A stretch of DNA of 64,000 nt from Capitulum mitella. Lineage: Eukaryota > Arthropoda > Thecostraca > Pollicipedomorpha > Pollicipedidae. Numbering within the stretch: position 1 is the stretch's first letter; every line of letters starts with the position of its first letter. The stretch is taken from assembly GCA_030062745.1 (NCBI GenBank), contig CP099851.1:7194393-7258392 (forward strand). The letters are read 5' to 3'. The notes under the pieces were generated by a model. The model saw nothing but the letters and a program-made list of their open reading frames with translations, searched no databases and was not told the DNA's origin. A program made the translations under genes and the position numbers. Below are positions 34,880-46,367 of this stretch, in pieces.

Positions 34880-35177
34880 CCAGGGTCAGTAGGGATTAAG
34901 GCCATCAAAGGTCAAGGTCAACCAGCTTGTGACCTGATCCAGATTTCCTTTGCAACATGTCGGTTTGTATGGAATATACATTCAAAGACCCTAATAAAAA
35001 CACGTGTACGCACACTGATACGCTTACATATACCAGGGTCGTTTCAGGTCAAGGTCATCAAAGGTCAAGAGCAAGTATTTTGTGACCGAGTCCAGATTTG
35101 CTTTGCAATATGTCGATTTGCACGAAATATGCATTCAAAGACCGATATAAAAACACTTTTGGCACATTGATACTCAC

Positions 35178-35183
<6 letters not shown>
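34880..35183. repeat. 153-bp tandem duplication, AGGTCA-rich, ending in (TA)n
   Basis: CATCAAAGGTCAAG at 34903 recurs at 35056. The units share CCAGATTT(C/G)CTTTGCAA, ATGTCG(G/A)TTTG and ATTCAAAGACC with moderate divergence. Each unit starts with overlapping GGTCA words. The second unit runs into the (TA)n at 35181. Confidence 0.8.

Positions 35184-35227
<44 letters not shown>
35181..35227. repeat. (TA)n microsatellite
   Basis: About 23 TA units followed by GTACATACATACATA. Confidence 0.95.
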
Positions 35228-35232
<5 letters not shown>

Positions 35233-38200
35233 TACATACATAAATATAACCGCTGGAAGTGACCAAATGTACCGATGTTGGCTACCCTCACTGAAAATAC
35301 GCCAAACGATGGGTGTAGCACTCTTATTTACACTTAAGCTATCCCATGTGGCTCGAAATCTGATCTGCAAAAAAATAAAAAAAGAAATGGAGCCATAGGT
35401 CAATGGCCTGACATGACCCCGGCCCGAAATCCTCAGTGAAGACGTCAGATGAATGGAAATTGCCGTATTCCACGTTTTCACGCCCAAACAGACACCCTTT
35501 TCCCGTTGCGTTCGGAAAGTCGTACGAAATGGCCTGTATGGCCCGAGAAAGTGTCCAAGGTTGACCTTTTCGACCCCATTTGACCTTGAAGATTTTGGCC
35601 TACGGTCATGAAAATTGCACACAATGTAAACCGTTATAGCCCCACCCTGTCCACACAGGTTTCATGTCTCTTTCCGTTCTTTTCTTTCCGTTTCCGAGAT
35701 CGGGGGGGGGTACTTTTGTGCCCCCTCCAGTGCTCGTTAGTGCGAAACCCCCTTCCACTGCGCAGGTTAAAGAACATCCAAACCTTGTATGATTGCAGAA
35801 ATGAAAATAAAACATATATGAAGATATATAAATATATAAATATAGATATAGATATATATGTAAAGGAAAATAGACTGATTGACCTGAAATTAGGTTGCGA
35901 GGCCAAGTCGTAGTCAAAACGCAAAAATTATTTCGTAACACAGAATCTTTGTTTTACTCGTCTCACCCCCCCCCCAAAAAAAAAGAAACAGGGCAAGTGT
36001 AATTGGCTTCTTCATCGTCTATCGGGCACCAATTTTTAAGGCGACATCAGGTCCGGTGACGGAGAGATGATCAAAAGTACTCTCGCGCGTGCCCTTTTTT
36101 GTGTAAGCGAAACAATGAAACGGCGACAGTGTCTTGTCCACTGCCTCGTTGAAGTGTAAAATGGTAGAAAATAATGTCAGGGGATCAATGGTCGCACGTT
36201 TCTGTGTTTTCCCATCGCTCCTAGGCCATTTGACATTACTGATCTGAGATGAACCTTACTGACCTTGTTCTGCGAAAGAAACTTGCTTTCTAAGGTGTTT
36301 GTTTACGCCGATTCTAAATTCAGCGCCCACAATGACCTCGGTATGGTACATGTTGGGGTAAAAGACGTCGGCCTCGGTCTCGCATTCCGTGCAATATCTG
36401 CGCACCATTCTTGGAAAGAGGGAGAACGCAAAGAAGCCTTAATTTACGAGTGCTAAATACTTGCTGTAACGGCAAAATTGTACGAGATGACTGTAGCTGA
36501 CGTTTTGGAACACATTTTTTGGTTTCCTTTTTTAAAGTTATTTTAGGTCAGTAATGTAGATTGAGATCAGATAACACTGGGCGACTTTTAAGACAGACAT
36601 TTGGCATGTGATGTATTTAAATCCAAATTCAACGCCACAATTTACCGCAGAGGGTTATAGAGCAAGGTGTAAGACACACCGGGGAATTATAGTCATACGG
36701 CTAAGTTGGGAATAAATAAAAATTTAAGCTTTAGTACTGAGCCAATCGTCCTAAATTATACATCATCTACTGCAGCCTCGTTTGCCCTACAAAAATGACT
36801 CCTTACATTTTAGGACGTGGCCAGAGGTTTTTCGCGGTACAAGCAAAAGTCTGGCGAGCCACGCCGAATTTGACCACATCTGATCTCGTTTGACTTTAAA
36901 GGTCGCATTCTATAACAACATTAAATTAGTAACATTAAATTCTAAGACAACAGAGTTCTTCAGGGCTGCATCTACCCTGTACATTTGGTGGCTCTAGTGC
37001 AGCTAGTTTTTTTTTAGTCTGGAGGCCGAACTGATCCCCTCCCACATGAGCACGTTATGTTTGGCCGGCCATCCGTGCGAATGTTGACACAATGAGACTC
37101 TGAATTAAATTCTTGACCAAAAAGGTCCGGCCGGACGGTGCACTTACACTGCGCGCAAGTGAAAAGATGTTTCCACCAGTTTTGAGAGCGTCGGAAAATT
37201 TCATTAAACGTTTGAGAGTTGACGCAACAAAGGGAGCGTGAAAGGCTGATATAATAGGAACAGAAAATCGATACGCCCATGAAGAAGCCTAGAAATCGAA
37301 GCAATCAGCTTCTGGGGCTCTCTCATCTATTAGCAGTGCGGATAGCGGATGAAATGGGGCCACCAGAACACTAAGCCGTGGCGGCGCCGTGCCCGAGGCC
37401 ACCATAGAGACTCGTTGTCGGCCAGATCGCTGCGGCGACGTTCAGAGTCTGTGCTCGGAATCCCGGGAGCTTCTCGGCATCCACGGCCCGTAGTTTGGGC
37501 CAATACGTATGCGCGCTGACCTCCAGTCGGTACTCAATGCGTCGCCATCGAATCAAGCTCTGCGACCAAATCGCAGCCGCCATCAATGAGAAGCTCCCCC
37601 AATGGCGTAGCTTGTCACCCTTTGGAACGTCCAGAAGACCGGTAACGTGGAAAAAACGCCACTAATCTTGTTCGTCGCATATTAACTATATTTCGAGATT
37701 TTCTTTTTTGTTCTAACTTTTTATTTTTACATTTCATTTTTTTATTTTTTTATACACAGAACGTCTCATTTTTTTAATTTTACGCCCTTTTCGTGCCATC
37801 CCACCCAGCATACAGTGAGACTGTGGTTAATTTTTACACTCATGCGTCTTCGGTCCCAATCCTTTCAGCAATGTCTGTAGATTATTCCCCGAAACCACAT
37901 CAGTCATCTGCAATGTAATACCAAAACTCATCCAAGGAAGAATCGTATCGGCTCCCGCACAGCATCCCGCTGGGACAAGCTGATGCAAGGAAAATGTAGT
38001 AAATGTGCAGGCTTCGTTAAATCATAGTTTTACGCACGACCTTGTCTAGTCATATGTCTCGGTTTCCAGACACACTATGGACGGATCCAAACGATGGTAT
38101 ATTGCTTGTTTGTTTTCTCAGTTATCACTCTCCTTTTCTGCTACATAGTAAGAGCAATGAATGCGGCATGAAATAGTTCGCACACCACACAAAAAGTGAA

Positions 38201-38712
38201 AAAGGAGATATGCTAGTAGTACTTTCGGCACAAGATCAGATTCAAGGAATCGGTGTTCGAAATAATAGAGCAGTCAGGGTTAAAGAGGAGATGGGTTTGA
38301 CAGTACCATGGTTGAAAACCAGGGCACCATAGAACAAGAAACAGAGGCATAGGCGCATAGTATAGGAGTAAATAAGTAGTATTTAAAACTGTTATTCCAA
38401 CCGGTTCAAAATTAACTCTCAACTGACACGCCACAAAACCATAAATCGGTTTCACTCGATTAACCTGCCTGCTAGAGCGAAACGTTCCTGCGATAAATGT
38501 CGCGTGCTTCGCTGCCGAAGACTCGGATTAGTCGGAACGCATCCCACTGAATTATTTCCGAGGCAGTTCGTGCCGTGCCATGTCGGACACGCATTTATCG
38601 AACTGATGTCAGGAAGGCCTTGGAACGAATTACTGTTGAAAATGTTATAATCCCCCGACGTTTCACTTCGTTCTGAACTGCTTGAAACAGCAGCTTGCTG
38701 GCAATGTGTGAA
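35228..38712. other. Non-coding; nothing recognised
   Basis: About 3.5 kb without a supportable gene. It contains a second AT-rich microsatellite-like patch (35822-35860, GATATA repeats), G and C homopolymers near 35701 and 35965, and T-rich low complexity at 37680-37780. GACCT words are common. Confidence 0.3.
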
Positions 38713-38815
38713 AATCCGGACCTTTTGCGATGTCTTTTACAAATTGTTGTAACAAGCCACGTAGCCCGTGGCTTGTTACAACAATTTGTAAAAGACATCG
38801 CAAAAGGTCCGGATT
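38713..38815. repeat. Perfect 49-bp hairpin with 5-nt loop
   Basis: 38713-38761 and 38767-38815 are exact reverse complements over 49 bp, separated by TAGCC. The arms begin AATCCGGACC and end AACAAGCCACG. There is no mismatch and the match stops sharply at both outer ends. It is followed by a short AT-rich tract of TAATATGACA-type repeats (38816-38890). Confidence 0.95.
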
Positions 38816-38890
38816 ATGTAATATGACATAATAATATGACATAATAATGACATATTATTATGACATAATAATATGACCCCGTAATATGAC
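38816..38890. repeat. AT-rich short tandem repeat (ATAATATGAC type)
   Basis: Irregular repetition of ATAATATGAC and ATAATGACAT directly downstream of the perfect hairpin. Confidence 0.8.
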
Positions 38891-40149
38891 ACCGTGACTG
38901 CACGTAAAGGCAGGAGACCCTTTTCGCCCTCGCCCAGCAAAAAAGTTCTCGGAGGCCCCCCGAGGTTTTTTATAACTTTTTTCGCATCTGACTTATTCTG
39001 AACGTTTTTCTGCAACTGGCTTGCATCCCCTTTTAGCGTTAACGTGTTTAGTGACCGCGGCCTGGTTAGTGACCCCTTCGCGTCTTGTGCCGACGAAGTG
39101 TGGCGACGGTGGCGAGGGCTGGGATCCGGCGCGTGGATGACGGGAGCGTTGGCGACTGGGCGATCAATTGCTGCGCGGGAGAGGGGCAATATTTGGCAGC
39201 GCTCGTCATGGCCCGTTGTCCCAGCGGTGAACCGACATATCAGTGATAATTTAGTCTACAGTACGGCTTAGAAGTTTTCCAACGATGTGGCCTTTTGCTG
39301 AGTGGAACGGGACCGGAGCAAGATACGGGATGTGCGGAACCTCAGCGACAGACAGCCAATATTTCCAATATTACTCGTGCAGCTATACGTGTTCATGTAC
39401 CTCCAAGGCCCTGTCTGGCCAAAAGGTCGGCTTCAAAATTGTCCGTTGAACTGGAATTGCACTACTTGGCGGCGAATTCAGGGTACAGACAACGAGCTCT
39501 GCTTAGCATGTACTCTGAACCCGAAGCCACGAATGAAGCTGTCCGGGCAAAATTTATAAAAAATAAAATAAAAAGAAAAAAAGTCGTGTTACTTCGGATA
39601 TCACAGAATCTGGGATAGGTCTGATACTGAAGTAAAATGGCCTTGGCTGAAAAGCCAATAGTTATTTTCTTTAAAAGATAAAGCTATCTAATGTCACCAT
39701 ATTTACGACTTTTAGCCTTCAACTTGTTATGCGTGGATGTCATTCACTTTTCACTGACTCCGCACTTGGGTCTGTGCTTGGACCAGGACGATTTAAGGTC
39801 AAAACATAAATTCAGATCGCTGTTTTTTTTTAAAGTCTTATGGACTTCACAGGGGTCATGAAACAAAGGGAAGCGCGTATTAATTAGCGAAGTATTAGTA
39901 GTTCCAGTCCTTTTTAATTGTCAGGCCTCGTCGTAGACTTCTCAAAAGCGTCTCGCGTTTAAAGTACTCTGGGTGACGTGACGCAGGGTGCAATAAAAGC
40001 CATAATCCACTGAAATGTCCTCTGAGGTCCCTTGTGATGTAAACCAGTATTCGTTATTTGGCCACATTTGACGGTGCAAGGTACGGCCATCGTCCCCACC
40101 CATTTTTAAGCCTGACATTATAGAGCGACACAACAAAAACAAGCGTAAG
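38891..40149. other. Non-coding; nothing recognised
   Basis: No supportable gene; open frames are short and motif-free. Confidence 0.3.
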
Positions 40150-41080
40150 GTTGTTTTTTATTTACATGACGATACCCCGTCTGACCATTTTCGGTAGCAA
40201 AATGACCTTACGGACGTCCTCAAAGTTCGTGTTGGTGGATTCCGACTTTCTATGAGACGTAACCTATAGGGAGCTTGTAAGTGGTCCAAAACGACTTTTG
40301 GCGATAAGTAAGAACTCGAACCATTGCAAGTATACAAGTCAGAGTTTCCGATTACACTCCATCATGGTCACTCTAAAGTCAGTAGAAGGTCAAAAACGTC
40401 AATGACCTCAGTTCATGCTTTTGGCCTAAGGTGAACTTAATACAAGTAAGGACTAAAGTGCGAACGCCACCGACACCATGGGTAACACCGTATTTTAAGA
40501 GTTAGTAAAGAGCTACGCAGGACGCTTACAACGTTTCCTATCGAATGAAGAACGTCGGTGTAACATGATTTCTCCCTCGCATGCCCTCGAGAAAAAGGTC
40601 ATAGGTCACTGACCTGTAAAGGTATTCGTATCTCGGTCGCGCAACATTCAGAGCTATCAAAGCATTCATTCTGGGACAACTTGCGATGTATTGCAATCCT
40701 TGTGTATGCCATCCGTGTACTGGTGATGGTTAAGCCTCACCAGTGAGGGGAGCTTGGTGTTACCCCCTTGAAGCTTTTGGCAAAGTTCTCTGGAGCGACT
40801 CCTTCGATAGTTGAAATTCCTCATAGCTGTGTTTCGAACCTTTGTACGCGTTTGCAGATAATTTCAGTTTAACGCCTTGATGGGTCACATCCATGACCTC
40901 GTTCTCGAGGGCATGGTCAAAACGCGATGATGAAATCACATTACAGGGACGATTTCCTTTTACTCTGTGATTTCGAGAGTAATGGGACCGATTTCACGAA
41001 TTTCGCACCAGCGTGCAGTCTGTTCTGTTGTTCTCCTGAGGAAACCAAAAAACAAAACCAAAAGCTAGCCAATGTAATGA
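40150..41080 (+). repeat. AGGTCA-rich dispersed repeat, copy 2
   Basis: A low-identity homologue of 27770-28640 in the same orientation; see that entry for the paired blocks. The right end is uncertain. Confidence 0.5.
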
Positions 41081-42431
41081 AGTTATTTCGGCCATGAGGC
41101 AACACCGTGTGAGCCGGTGCAGGTCGTGATTTCAATCGGTTTCAAGTGGGCTCTAGACGCTCGCCAACAGCCGTCACGGTCCCCTTCCAGACATCTAATC
41201 TCCGCCGGCCATTGGCCGCACAGAGACAAATCTAGATTCCTTCGACAGAAAATCGATCGCTGAGCAGCGTCACGTAAAATCGCCGCACGTAGGGACCAAG
41301 ATGTGGCGCGTGCTGGCCACGCAAAATAACCATTTTGCGACGCGTACGAAATGACGTGCGGATAAGCTCCTCGCACCGTCCTGCCGCAGTCAAGGTAAGC
41401 CTGTCCCCGCCCGGGAGGACCGTTCGGCGGCCTGTTGCATATCTGTAGTTTTGCGTCGGCGATGAGGCGCGGTCGAGCGCGGCCGACGGGCACAGGGCCG
41501 CCGAGCGGGCCCGGCTGCGGCGCCGGGCCGAGGACGAGGCCGAGCGGGTCCGTCTGCGACGTGAGGCCCTGGACAAGGCCGAACTGGAGCGCCGCTGTCG
41601 AGACGGTAAGGGATGGGGATGGGGACAAAGGAGGCTGGGCGATGGTTCCTTTATGCACCAGGGGGCTGCAGGAAGAAACATTATGTGATAGTTGCTTTGG
41701 GAAGGCATTTTGTTACGTGTGCGTAGCGCTTCTTGCAAGACATTTCAAGCAGACAAAATGTCACACGGTCTTCAAGACGAACGTGCGTTTGACCACGAAG
41801 CGCAAGGACATAGGCGAGACTTATAAACGGACGACGGCCGTCTGTTCCCGCGCATTGATCTGGTGTTGAAATCGATCTCTTGCTGAACAGCTGATCAGGC
41901 AGTTGTACAACATTACTCAGACTGAAGCACGCATGATTGCGGAGGGATGCCAGGTTGCTAGCGTGAGAACTTCGGAGAGATCAGACTGCCGAAGGCCGTT
42001 TGTTCTCAGTGGCGCGAACAGCACGATTGTTGAACCGGTCGTTGCGACGGAGAGACGTACGAGTCTTGTGACTCATGTGGACGCAGGAGGCAACTGGAAG
42101 AGGGGGATCAGTACATTGGCAGGGGCAGGCCGGCCAAAGGCCGACGGATCCCGATAGTTCATCGTTAGAAAACGTTTTGGGCTCTTTACAAGCGCTTTAT
42201 AGATTTCGTTCCGAAGGACCCAATCAAAACCAAAATAAACCGACATGGCTTCCTTTGAGGTCGCCCATAAGACAATCGTGGGAATTACAAGCGTGAAGTG
42301 AAACATTGCCGTGTAGCTAAAAAAGCTGCAGTTTCGCATTTTTCTTTCGTTGCTTTATCACGTCAGAGTGGGAAATGGCTGGAGTGATCTTGCCATCCTC
42401 AAGCAAAAGGCGCCTCTGAAATTCACGAAAA
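41081..42431. other. GC-rich stretch with a possible exon; otherwise nothing recognised
   Basis: GC content rises at 41370-41620, which inflates chance open frames on both strands. The only stretch with exon-like borders is 41449-41605. Confidence 0.3.
41449..41605 (+). CDS. Possible exon, Arg/Glu/Ala-rich helix (unassigned)
   Basis: One frame is open from a TAG at 41446-41448, which doubles as an AG acceptor, to a GGTAAGG donor-like site at 41605-41611. The peptide is strongly helical and charged (contains RLRRRAEDEAERVRLRREAL). Such sequence also arises by chance in GC-rich DNA. No neighbouring exon, start codon or domain was found, so this is weak. Confidence 0.2.
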
Positions 42432-42898
42432 GTGTTAATTAGGAATGCACCGCATCTGAATTTCTTTGATCCGGCTGGATACCGGATATACCCGATCGAG
42501 GCGCCGGATATCCGGCCGGATATAGGATATTATGGTTACTTATGCTTATTTACTACTTTTTTAATGAAAAATGGGGCGAAGGAGACTGAATTTAGGACAG
42601 AAAGGTAAGAAGAACTGAAAAATACAGCATGGAAAATAATGGCAGTATGAATCATTCCCCCTGTTGTTTAGTATTGCAAAGTTCCCATAGGTCTCGTTGC
42701 AAAAAAGAATATATAAAAAACAAAACCCTTATAGTGGAGCTCACCCCTCTGACTGTAGGCAAGAGGCAAAGGCTTCGTAATATGCAGAATGCCATTATAT
42801 CGCCTTGGTAGACATATATTACCTGACTGCTTGATAAGCATTCCTTACAAACAATAAACTATGTCCATCAGGCCGGAGAGATTTTAAACTTTTGTTGC

Positions 42899-44845
42899 GG
42901 GGAGCATTCCCCACGCACCTTAGCTTACACTAGACTCTTAAACAATGGAAAACATCGAAATAAAAACTGCCAAAAATATTCTTTGAGTGTCAGCTGTTGT
43001 TCAAAAGGTCACGTTTTGCGTTTCCGATGCATTCAAGTTTATATTGGCATTAGCATTCAAAACAGGAAGACAGCATCCAACATTTTCATGGTTTGCGTCG
43101 TGCGGAAACTTGAAGTCTCGGAATGGTAGGACATTGCTGGTCAAATGTATTGGTAGCATTTGGTATGTTTCCCGAAAAATTTAAATCATGTATCTTCATC
43201 TTGATGAATGGCAATGTATTATAGTGGAACCAGGTGAGTAATTGCCGTACTACCAAGCCCCCTTTGGTGACACGTCGATGTAATGATGATTTCCAGAAAA
43301 AGTTCATTTACCTTTCCTATCGTGTTTATGACGAGGATTCGCCGTATCTGACAAACACTGGCACTGGGCAGGCACGTCTTGAGAAGACAGAACGGTCTTG
43401 AGTATTCCATGGCAATTGCTATCTCGTCGATGCTCTCGGATCGCGTGACACATGCGGTTCGCCGTGGGGAGTAGATGAAAAGAACAGCCGCACATTGACA
43501 GTTGCCAGAGAGGTACCGTCAAAGCACTTAACATTATTCGTTTCCGAGACGCTCAGTTCAGGTTGTTAACAACTCAGGTCAGTGGTGCCTCGTGCCGGCA
43601 GCCGCGCGACATGTGAGGAGCGACAAGTGAATATAGTGCCGACTGTACAGCGGAGATGTTCCTGTGTTTTAATAGGTTATGCTTGTATGCTTGATCGATA
43701 TCTTCCATTTTAAGGCTGTTTATGCACTTGGAGTTCTCGGAGAGCCCTCTGTGTGGTAATGCTAGGCATTGTCGTATTGTATGGTGCAGCGGAATTGGTG
43801 GCTCTGCAAAGAGCCGGGTATTTCGCAGTCGTTTCGGCCTTGGATCTTCTTCGGTGCGTCAGGACGTCCAGTCTTGGCGGCTGCTGAGAGTGGACCGTAG
43901 CCACAGTCAGGTAGCTACAGTCCGGCCTGTATCTACAGTCTAGTGTCGGCAGTCGCCGGCACTGGACGCCCTGACGCACCAAAGAAGGCCATCGGTCGAA
44001 ACGACTGCAAAATACCCAGCTCCTTTCAGTCACCAACTCTGATACGGCACGTGGGTTATCAAACAACCGATAATTTTTCTATGCTGTCTGCTTTCTGAAT
44101 CCCGCTGCTCTGAAATTTATGTGTAATTCACGTCAAAGACTTTACGTGTGATACATATTAAATCGAGAACAGTGGCATTAATAAGTCAAGCACAGCATAA
44201 AATTACAATGATACGTATGGTGTATGAATGCCACTGTTCTCGACTATAAGCGAAAAACACATAAAAGACTTTGTGTATTACTGCGTACTCCCCCACAGGC
44301 GAGCCGTATGTGTCACGCGATCCGAGTCCAACGACGAGACGGCGTTTGTCACCGGATGCCCAAGACCGTTCTGTCTTCTCGACACATACGTGCCCAGTGC
44401 CCGTGCTTGCCAGAAGCGGCGAATTCTCGTCATTAACACGACAGCAAAGGCGGCTAAACTTCCTCTGGAAATCATCTTTGCATCGAAATATCATCAAAGG
44501 ATATTTAGTCCGGCAATGGCCCATCCGTTTTCACTGTAATGCACTGTCATTAATCAGGTTGGATATACACCATTACGTCCTCCGTAAAGGATGCTAAATA
44601 TTATCAATGTACTTAACAGTCCATCATCCAGATTAGGCTATTATCCAGGCTATACCTATCACCCAGACGCTTCAAGTTTCCACGTGACACAAACGATGAT
44701 AATGCCCGGTGTCATCTTCCTGTTTTGTATGTTAATGCCACAATACATGACCTTCTCAACAAAAAACGGCACTATAATATCATTTTTCGAAATTTTTATT
44801 CTGAGGTTTTCGTCGTTCAGAGCAGGGGGGTGACATCCCCATAGC
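42899..44845. mobile_element. Foldback-like long inverted repeat, about 1.95 kb
   Basis: The left arm (42899-about 43930) and right arm (about 43955-44845) are imperfect reverse complements. Paired blocks include CAAAACAGGAAGA (43057) with TCTTCCTGTTTTG (about 44716), GAAACTTGAAG (43104) with CTTCAAGTTTCC (44670), GGCGAATTCTCGTC-type sequence near 44418 with 43330-43345, and a central hairpin (43815-43890 with 43960-44035). The outer ends are themselves small palindromes, GGGGAGCATTCCCC and GGGGGGTGACATCCCC. No coding frame is recognised. Confidence 0.75.
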
Positions 44846-45151
44846 AAATGCGTGTTGACTGTGGACCAGTGACGACACAAATCCCCGGCGTCCTTAAGAA
44901 TCTCAGTGGAAAGGCGCTTGTAGCATGTTCTTGGGTTGAGTTTAAGAAGTTTTAACTATTATTGGTAACCCAAACATATTATTTCACTGATCTGTGCGTG
45001 GAAGACAATGTCTGCACAGGTGTCGTTCACGATTTCGTATAGTTATGCGATATTTAGGCCGTGTCAAGTTGTGCGGCATATGTGACCTTCAGTGCAGCAA
45101 GATGGATATTGGAAATTGGCGAGTCAGACTAGAGATTTCGTGCTGTTTTAA

Positions 45152-46363
45152 CCCTATTCCCGGAGGGCTAGACGGTATGGCCGATTCCCGGCAGGGGGGG
45201 GGCGGATTCGGCCCCCCCCCTGAGATCTCGAGAACTACTCGTCTGATTTCATCGCAACAAACGGCAATCGATTTGCCGTGACGTGAACTACATTTTTATA
45301 AAAAAAAAAATCAAAATTTTGAAATTTGTGGATACAGGGGGGGAAAAATGTCAAAATGGGGGGTACTTTTGGACTTCTTATAACTCCGTTGTTTATCGAC
45401 CGATTTCGATGAAACTGGCATGAATCGAGAGATTATGGATAGGGCTTTTACCATGGGTCCACAAATCTGAAATTTTGAGAAAATGCATGGGCGTTCACAG
45501 GGTTTCAAAAATAGGAGGATTAGTTTTCTAACAACGGAATGAACAAAAGAGGCAAACACCCTTTTTTGGCTTCTGATAGTCATGTTATACTAAAGAAGTA
45601 CAAATCGCATTACAATGTTTGTATAATGTTAGCATAGGCGGTGCCAGGGACATGAAAAAGGGGGAACTGTCAAGGTCACACGTTTCTCAGATCAACTTGT
45701 GACCTTTGACCTTAAATGACCTCCAGTGACCTTGGGGTTACCTGGAATGATCTTCTATACATTTAATATTGTCTGTAAACGTTCTCAATCATTTGAATTC
45801 ACTCTATTTCAAAAATTTCATTTTATGGCTATTGCGATATAGGGTACGCGCACTGACATTTTAAGTCATAGCTCCGTGACTCGACCTGATATCAAGCTGA
45901 AACTTGGTAAACAAGTAGAAAGCACTCTTCTGCGCCATATATGTTCCGGGTTTGGCATTTGAAAAAACGGCGCCGAAATTATTGCAAAAAAAACAAATTT
46001 TGACTTTTGACCTTGACCCGACCTTGAAAAATGACCTCAGGTGAACAAAATTACATCTGCACATGGCCTAACTATTTAGCTATACATCCATATAAAGTTT
46101 TAAGTTTTATCTTAAAAACTCTGTTTTTGGCAGACATTTTCCTTTTACCCTTAACATGGCCAAAAATGGCATGAGGTGCCTCCCAAAAACGTTGCCTGGT
46201 TCCGCCCCTGTGCAAAGTAGAATTTTGAAATTTTGTCACAGAACGTAGAAAGAATAGCTAGGAAAAGTCACCAAGTTTCGTAAAGCTGCGTTAAAAAGCC
46301 TGGAATTGGCAAGCAAAAAACCCGAGGGGGGGCGGATTCCGCCCCCCCCTGCCGGGAATAGGG
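45152..46363 (+). mobile_element. TTAA-flanked 1.2-kb MITE, copy B
   Basis: TTAA lies at 45148-45151 and 46364-46367; ends are CCCTATTCCCGG...CCGGGAATAGGG. It is 1,212 bp and highly similar to copy A throughout. It keeps the exact DR1 at 45700-45712 and both subterminal G/C hairpins (about 45194-45222 and 46325-46350). Confidence 0.93.
45700..45712 (-). promoter_or_regulatory. Exact DR1 (AGGTCA-A-AGGTCA) in MITE copy B
   Basis: TGACCTTTGACCT on the + strand, followed by two further TGACCT half-sites within 25 bp. Receptor binding is inferred. Confidence 0.5.
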
Positions 46364-46367
46364 TTAA

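Noticed and set aside
35065-35622. 185-codon minus-strand open frame
   Set aside because: A large part is Tyr/Ile repetition from the (TA)n tract; no domain and no codon signal outside it.
41083-41738. Pro-rich and Arg-rich frames of 168-191 codons (minus strand)
   Set aside because: GC-rich shadows with low-complexity composition; no domain recognised.
43710-44066. Overlapping open frames on both strands
   Set aside because: They arise from the palindromic centre of the foldback, where each arm mirrors the other.
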